This document shows positions 18,231-20,850 of a DNA stretch of 20,850 nt, one piece after another (positions within the stretch are counted from its first letter, which is position 1; each line of letters opens with the position of its first letter). The position numbers and the translations under genes are program-made. This DNA is from Sphingobacteriales bacterium (GTDB lineage: Bacteria; Bacteroidota; Bacteroidia; Chitinophagales; Chitinophagaceae). The stretch covers positions 1-20,850 of the forward strand of contig JAHEFC010000011.1 of NCBI GenBank assembly GCA_024640385.1, read 5' to 3'. The notes beneath the pieces were generated by a model that saw only the letters and a list, made by a program, of their open reading frames with translations, made no database searches and was not told where the DNA came from.

Positions 18231-20850
18231 ATGAAGATCAGCGTAATCCTGTTTGCCTTCCTGGCAATCGCTTTTAATGCCAGTGCGCAGTCTGTTTTGT
18301 TGAGGCATCCTGCAGTCAATAACAACGGCACCCTGGTGGCGTTCTCTTACCAGGGTGATATATGGACCGTGCCATCTACGGGAGGCAAGGCATCAAGACT
18401 GACCATCCATGAAGGGTATGAGTCCAATCCTATGTTCAGCCCTGACGGAAAGCAGATCGCATTCTCCGGTTCCCGGTTTGGTAACAACGATATTTTTGTT
18501 GTTCCGGTTGAAGGTGGCCTGCCCCAGCGCCTGACCTATCATTCCGCTGCAGATAATATCGCTTCCTGGCAGGGCAATAATACGATCGTCTTTTCAACAG
18601 CGCGGGAATTCAGGCAAATTGAAAGAGGGCTGGAAGTGTATGCGGTGAGCGCAGGCGGTGGTACGGAGAAGAGGATCCTTGACGCCATTTGCCTGGATCC
18701 CAGCACTTCTCCCGACGGACGGTTCATGGCCGTTGTAAAAGGTGAAAGCAATCCTGTTTTCAGGGAAGATTATCGTGGACCCAGCAATCGCGAGATCTGG
18801 ATCTATGATACGCAAAAAAAGACCTATCAGAAACTTGACCTGTTCACTACCAATGACATCATGCCACAATGGGCCGATAAGCGAACCATTTATTTTCTGA
18901 GTTCCGATGCCGGGACTTACAATCTTTACAGGATCAGTATCGACGAGAGCGGGAAGCAGACCGGAAAGCCCGAACAACTCACCCAGTTCAAGGATGAAGC
19001 CGTTCGATATTATTCTATATCTGCCGATGGCTCTACTATCGTTTTTGAAAAAGAAACGGATATATTCCTCATGAAACCCGGGAAGGGCAGCCCGCAGAAG
19101 ATCAATATCCAGTTAACGGCTGATGACAGGTTTGATCCCACGGAACTCAAGACCTTTCAGAATGGCGCAACACAGTATGCTATTTCTCCCAATGGTAAGC
19201 TTTTGGCCTATGTGGTGCGGGGCGAAGTATTCATTAAAGAAGCTGATAAGGAAAGATCAAGAAGCATCAATGCCAGTGATAACTCTTTCCGCGATATGGA
19301 TCCGGAATGGCTCAGTGACTCTGCACTTCTGTTCACCAGCGACAGGGCTGATGGGAATTTCGATATCTACATGGTGCGCAGTGCTGATACAACAGAAAGA
19401 AATGTTTTTAAAACACTGAAGCATGAAATATTGAGAGTAACAAAAACTGATGAAGATGAATCCGGTATAACTGTTTCTCCCGATGGCAAAAAGATCGCTT
19501 ACAACAGGGGACGCGGTACGCTGGTGGTGGCTGATATCAGTGCGGCCGGCAAACTTACCAACGAGAAATTATTGCAGCAGAACGGATGGGCTGCTGCCGG
19601 CGATATGGCCTGGAGTCCCGACAGCAAGTGGATCGCATATAGTATGCAGGACCTTTATTTCAATAGCGAGATCTATGTGCAGTCCCCGGAGAATGGCGGG
19701 AAGCCTGTCAATGTAAGTATGCACCCGCGTTCAGACCGGAGTCCCTGCTGGAGTGCAGACGGGTCCAAACTTGGGTTTATCAGTGAAAGGAATAATCTCT
19801 CCGCTGATATATGGTTTGTATGGCTGAAAAAGGAAGACTGGGAAAAAGATGCTGCTGACTGGCAGGAAAAAGAGACACTCCCGGCAGACAATAAATCAGG
19901 TACCAAAGCACCGGTTAAACCGATCCGCATAGATCTCGAGAATATTTATCAAAGGTTAGTTCAGGTGACCAGCCTGCCAGGTGATGAGAATAACCTTGTG
20001 ATATCGAAAGATGGTGAAACATTTTATTATACAGCAACGAATACTGCTGCGAAGGGTACCGATCTGTACAGTATCAAATGGGATGGAAAGGACCTGAAAG
20101 AACTCACCAAAGGTGGAACTAATCCCGGTAATGTAGTTGCTGACAGGGAGTTGAAATATCTGTACTTCATGCGGCAGGGCGGAACGATGGCAAGAATTGA
20201 TGCAAAAGCTGGCACACAGGAATCACTTCCCTATGCCGCCAAGTTGAAGATCGATTATAAAGCCGAGCGGGAACAGGTGTATGAAGAAGCATGGCGTACC
20301 ATACGGGATGGTTTTTATGATCCTAATTTCCATGGTTATAACTGGAACAAACTGCATGATAAGTATAAAGACCGCTGCGTGAGTGCGAGTACTTCGAACG
20401 ATTTCAGGGATATGTTCAACCTGATGCTGGGTGAGCTCAATGCAAGTCATATGGCCATTACCCCGGCAGACCGCACTGAAACGCAGCGCGAAGCTACAGG
20501 ATTACTGGGCGCAGAGTTATATCCTGCCGAAGGCGGGATGAGAATTGGTAAAGTGGTCCCTGAGACCCCTGCCGCCAAAAATGGAAATGCGTTGAAAACA
20601 GGAGAGCTGATCACAGCGGTGAATGGATCAGCTTATCGGGAAGGAGATAATTTTTACGAAACGCTTGGGGGCTTAAGTGGTGAGAAGACCTTGCTTACGG
20701 TGAAGGGTGCAGATGGGAAGATGAGGGAGGTGGTAGTAAGGCCAGTGAACACGATCATTACCCAATTGTACAATGAATGGGTTGATGAAAGGAAGAAGCT
20801 TGTGGAGAAGTACTCCGGGGGACGATTGGGGTACATTCATATACGGGGGA
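18231..20850 (+). CDS. Tricorn-like S41 family protease, secreted (3' end outside window)
   Basis: 873 codons are readable. Seen: signal peptide (VILFAFLAIAF, cleavage near ASA-Q at about residue 20), then WD40-like/TolB-type propeller repeats with SPDGKQIAFSGSRFGNNDIF, SPNGKLLAYV, SPDGKKIAYN, SPDSKWIAYS and SADGSKLGFIS spread over residues 25-690; a C1-type helical domain (EEAWRTIRDGFYDPNFHG) carrying ELNASHM, whose His740 corresponds to the tricorn catalytic His; and a PDZ domain from about 771 (IGKVVPETPAA, LITAVNG). The window stops at GRLGYIHIRG, just entering the S41 core, so the catalytic Ser is not visible. Tricorn homologues degrade peptides through a propeller-gated chamber; the export signal in this copy suggests work in the periplasm or outside. 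A TATTATTG (18204-18211) one mismatch from the -7 box lies 19 bases before ATG. Confidence 0.92.
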   Translation, partial: MKISVILFAFLAIAFNASAQSVLLRHPAVNNNGTLVAFSYQGDIWTVPSTGGKASRLTIHEGYESNPMFSPDGKQIAFSGSRFGNNDIFVVPVEGGLPQRLTYHSAADNIASWQGNNTIVFSTAREFRQIERGLEVYAVSAGGGTEKRILDAICLDPSTSPDGRFMAVVKGESNPVFREDYRGPSNREIWIYDTQKKTYQKLDLFTTNDIMPQWADKRTIYFLSSDAGTYNLYRISIDESGKQTGKPEQLTQFKDEAVRYYSISADGSTIVFEKETDIFLMKPGKGSPQKINIQLTADDRFDPTELKTFQNGATQYAISPNGKLLAYVVRGEVFIKEADKERSRSINASDNSFRDMDPEWLSDSALLFTSDRADGNFDIYMVRSADTTERNVFKTLKHEILRVTKTDEDESGITVSPDGKKIAYNRGRGTLVVADISAAGKLTNEKLLQQNGWAAAGDMAWSPDSKWIAYSMQDLYFNSEIYVQSPENGGKPVNVSMHPRSDRSPCWSADGSKLGFISERNNLSADIWFVWLKKEDWEKDAADWQEKETLPADNKSGTKAPVKPIRIDLENIYQRLVQVTSLPGDENNLVISKDGETFYYTATNTAAKGTDLYSIKWDGKDLKELTKGGTNPGNVVADRELKYLYFMRQGGTMARIDAKAGTQESLPYAAKLKIDYKAEREQVYEEAWRTIRDGFYDPNFHGYNWNKLHDKYKDRCVSASTSNDFRDMFNLMLGELNASHMAITPADRTETQREATGLLGAELYPAEGGMRIGKVVPETPAAKNGNALKTGELITAVNGSAYREGDNFYETLGGLSGEKTLLTVKGADGKMREVVVRPVNTIITQLYNEWVDERKKLVEKYSGGRLGYIHIRG

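Overview
The window reads as chromosomal DNA of a Bacteroidota bacterium, most likely of the Chitinophagaceae or a close family. This rests on gene content (tricorn-like S41 protease with a propeller, KirBac-type channel, lysine-rich H1-like protein, a stand-alone 23S-IVS-type four-helix-bundle gene), on TAnnTTTG boxes a few bases before three start codons, and on the near absence of Shine-Dalgarno sequences. Family assignment is inference; no rRNA is present. Eighteen protein genes fill the window, the first and last cut by its edges. No tRNA, rRNA, CRISPR, transposase or phage gene was seen, and no gene-free stretch exceeds 300 bases.

Layout. 1-4679 (minus): a tightly coupled operon of a Gfo/Idh/MocA oxidoreductase, a polyprenyl-phosphate sugar transferase and a secreted M1 metallopeptidase, joined by two ATGA overlaps. 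4840-5734 (plus): a DUF1801 protein and a four-helix-bundle protein. 5784-9763: a YbbP-like permease and YbbA-like ATPase (minus), divergent from a TesA-like lipoprotein esterase (plus), the same arrangement as tesA/ybbA/ybbP in E. coli. 9793-12634 (minus): a UbiD-family decarboxylase followed by an inward-rectifier-type K+ channel. 12827-14526 (plus): cysE-cysM for cysteine synthesis. 14527-16978: DoxX-like membrane protein, secreted type-B carboxylesterase and hotdog acyl-CoA thioesterase. 17136-18107 (minus): Hsp20 and an H1-like DNA-binding protein, each with its own intrinsic terminator. 18231 to the end (plus): a tricorn-like protease.

The most unusual structure is a set of four purine-rich arrays of an 8-bp unit (AGAGAGNN). 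They form two inverted pairs, one around the four-helix-bundle gene (5260-5786) and one around the K+ channel gene (9738-10806). Every array begins at or just inside the 3' end of a flanking gene, contains or abuts that gene's TAG stop, carries its purine strand on that gene's coding strand, and ends toward the inside in AGAATTC or a close variant. They may bound single-gene cassettes related to 23S rRNA intervening sequences, or be a 3'-end element attached to genes. Two other short tandem repeats (CAGGTTR at 12663-12704 and CAAAAGT-like at 1555-1589, the latter in frame in the M1 gene) suggest a genome that readily gains such arrays. The two convergent junctions without an array have stop codons that touch, forming TGATCA.
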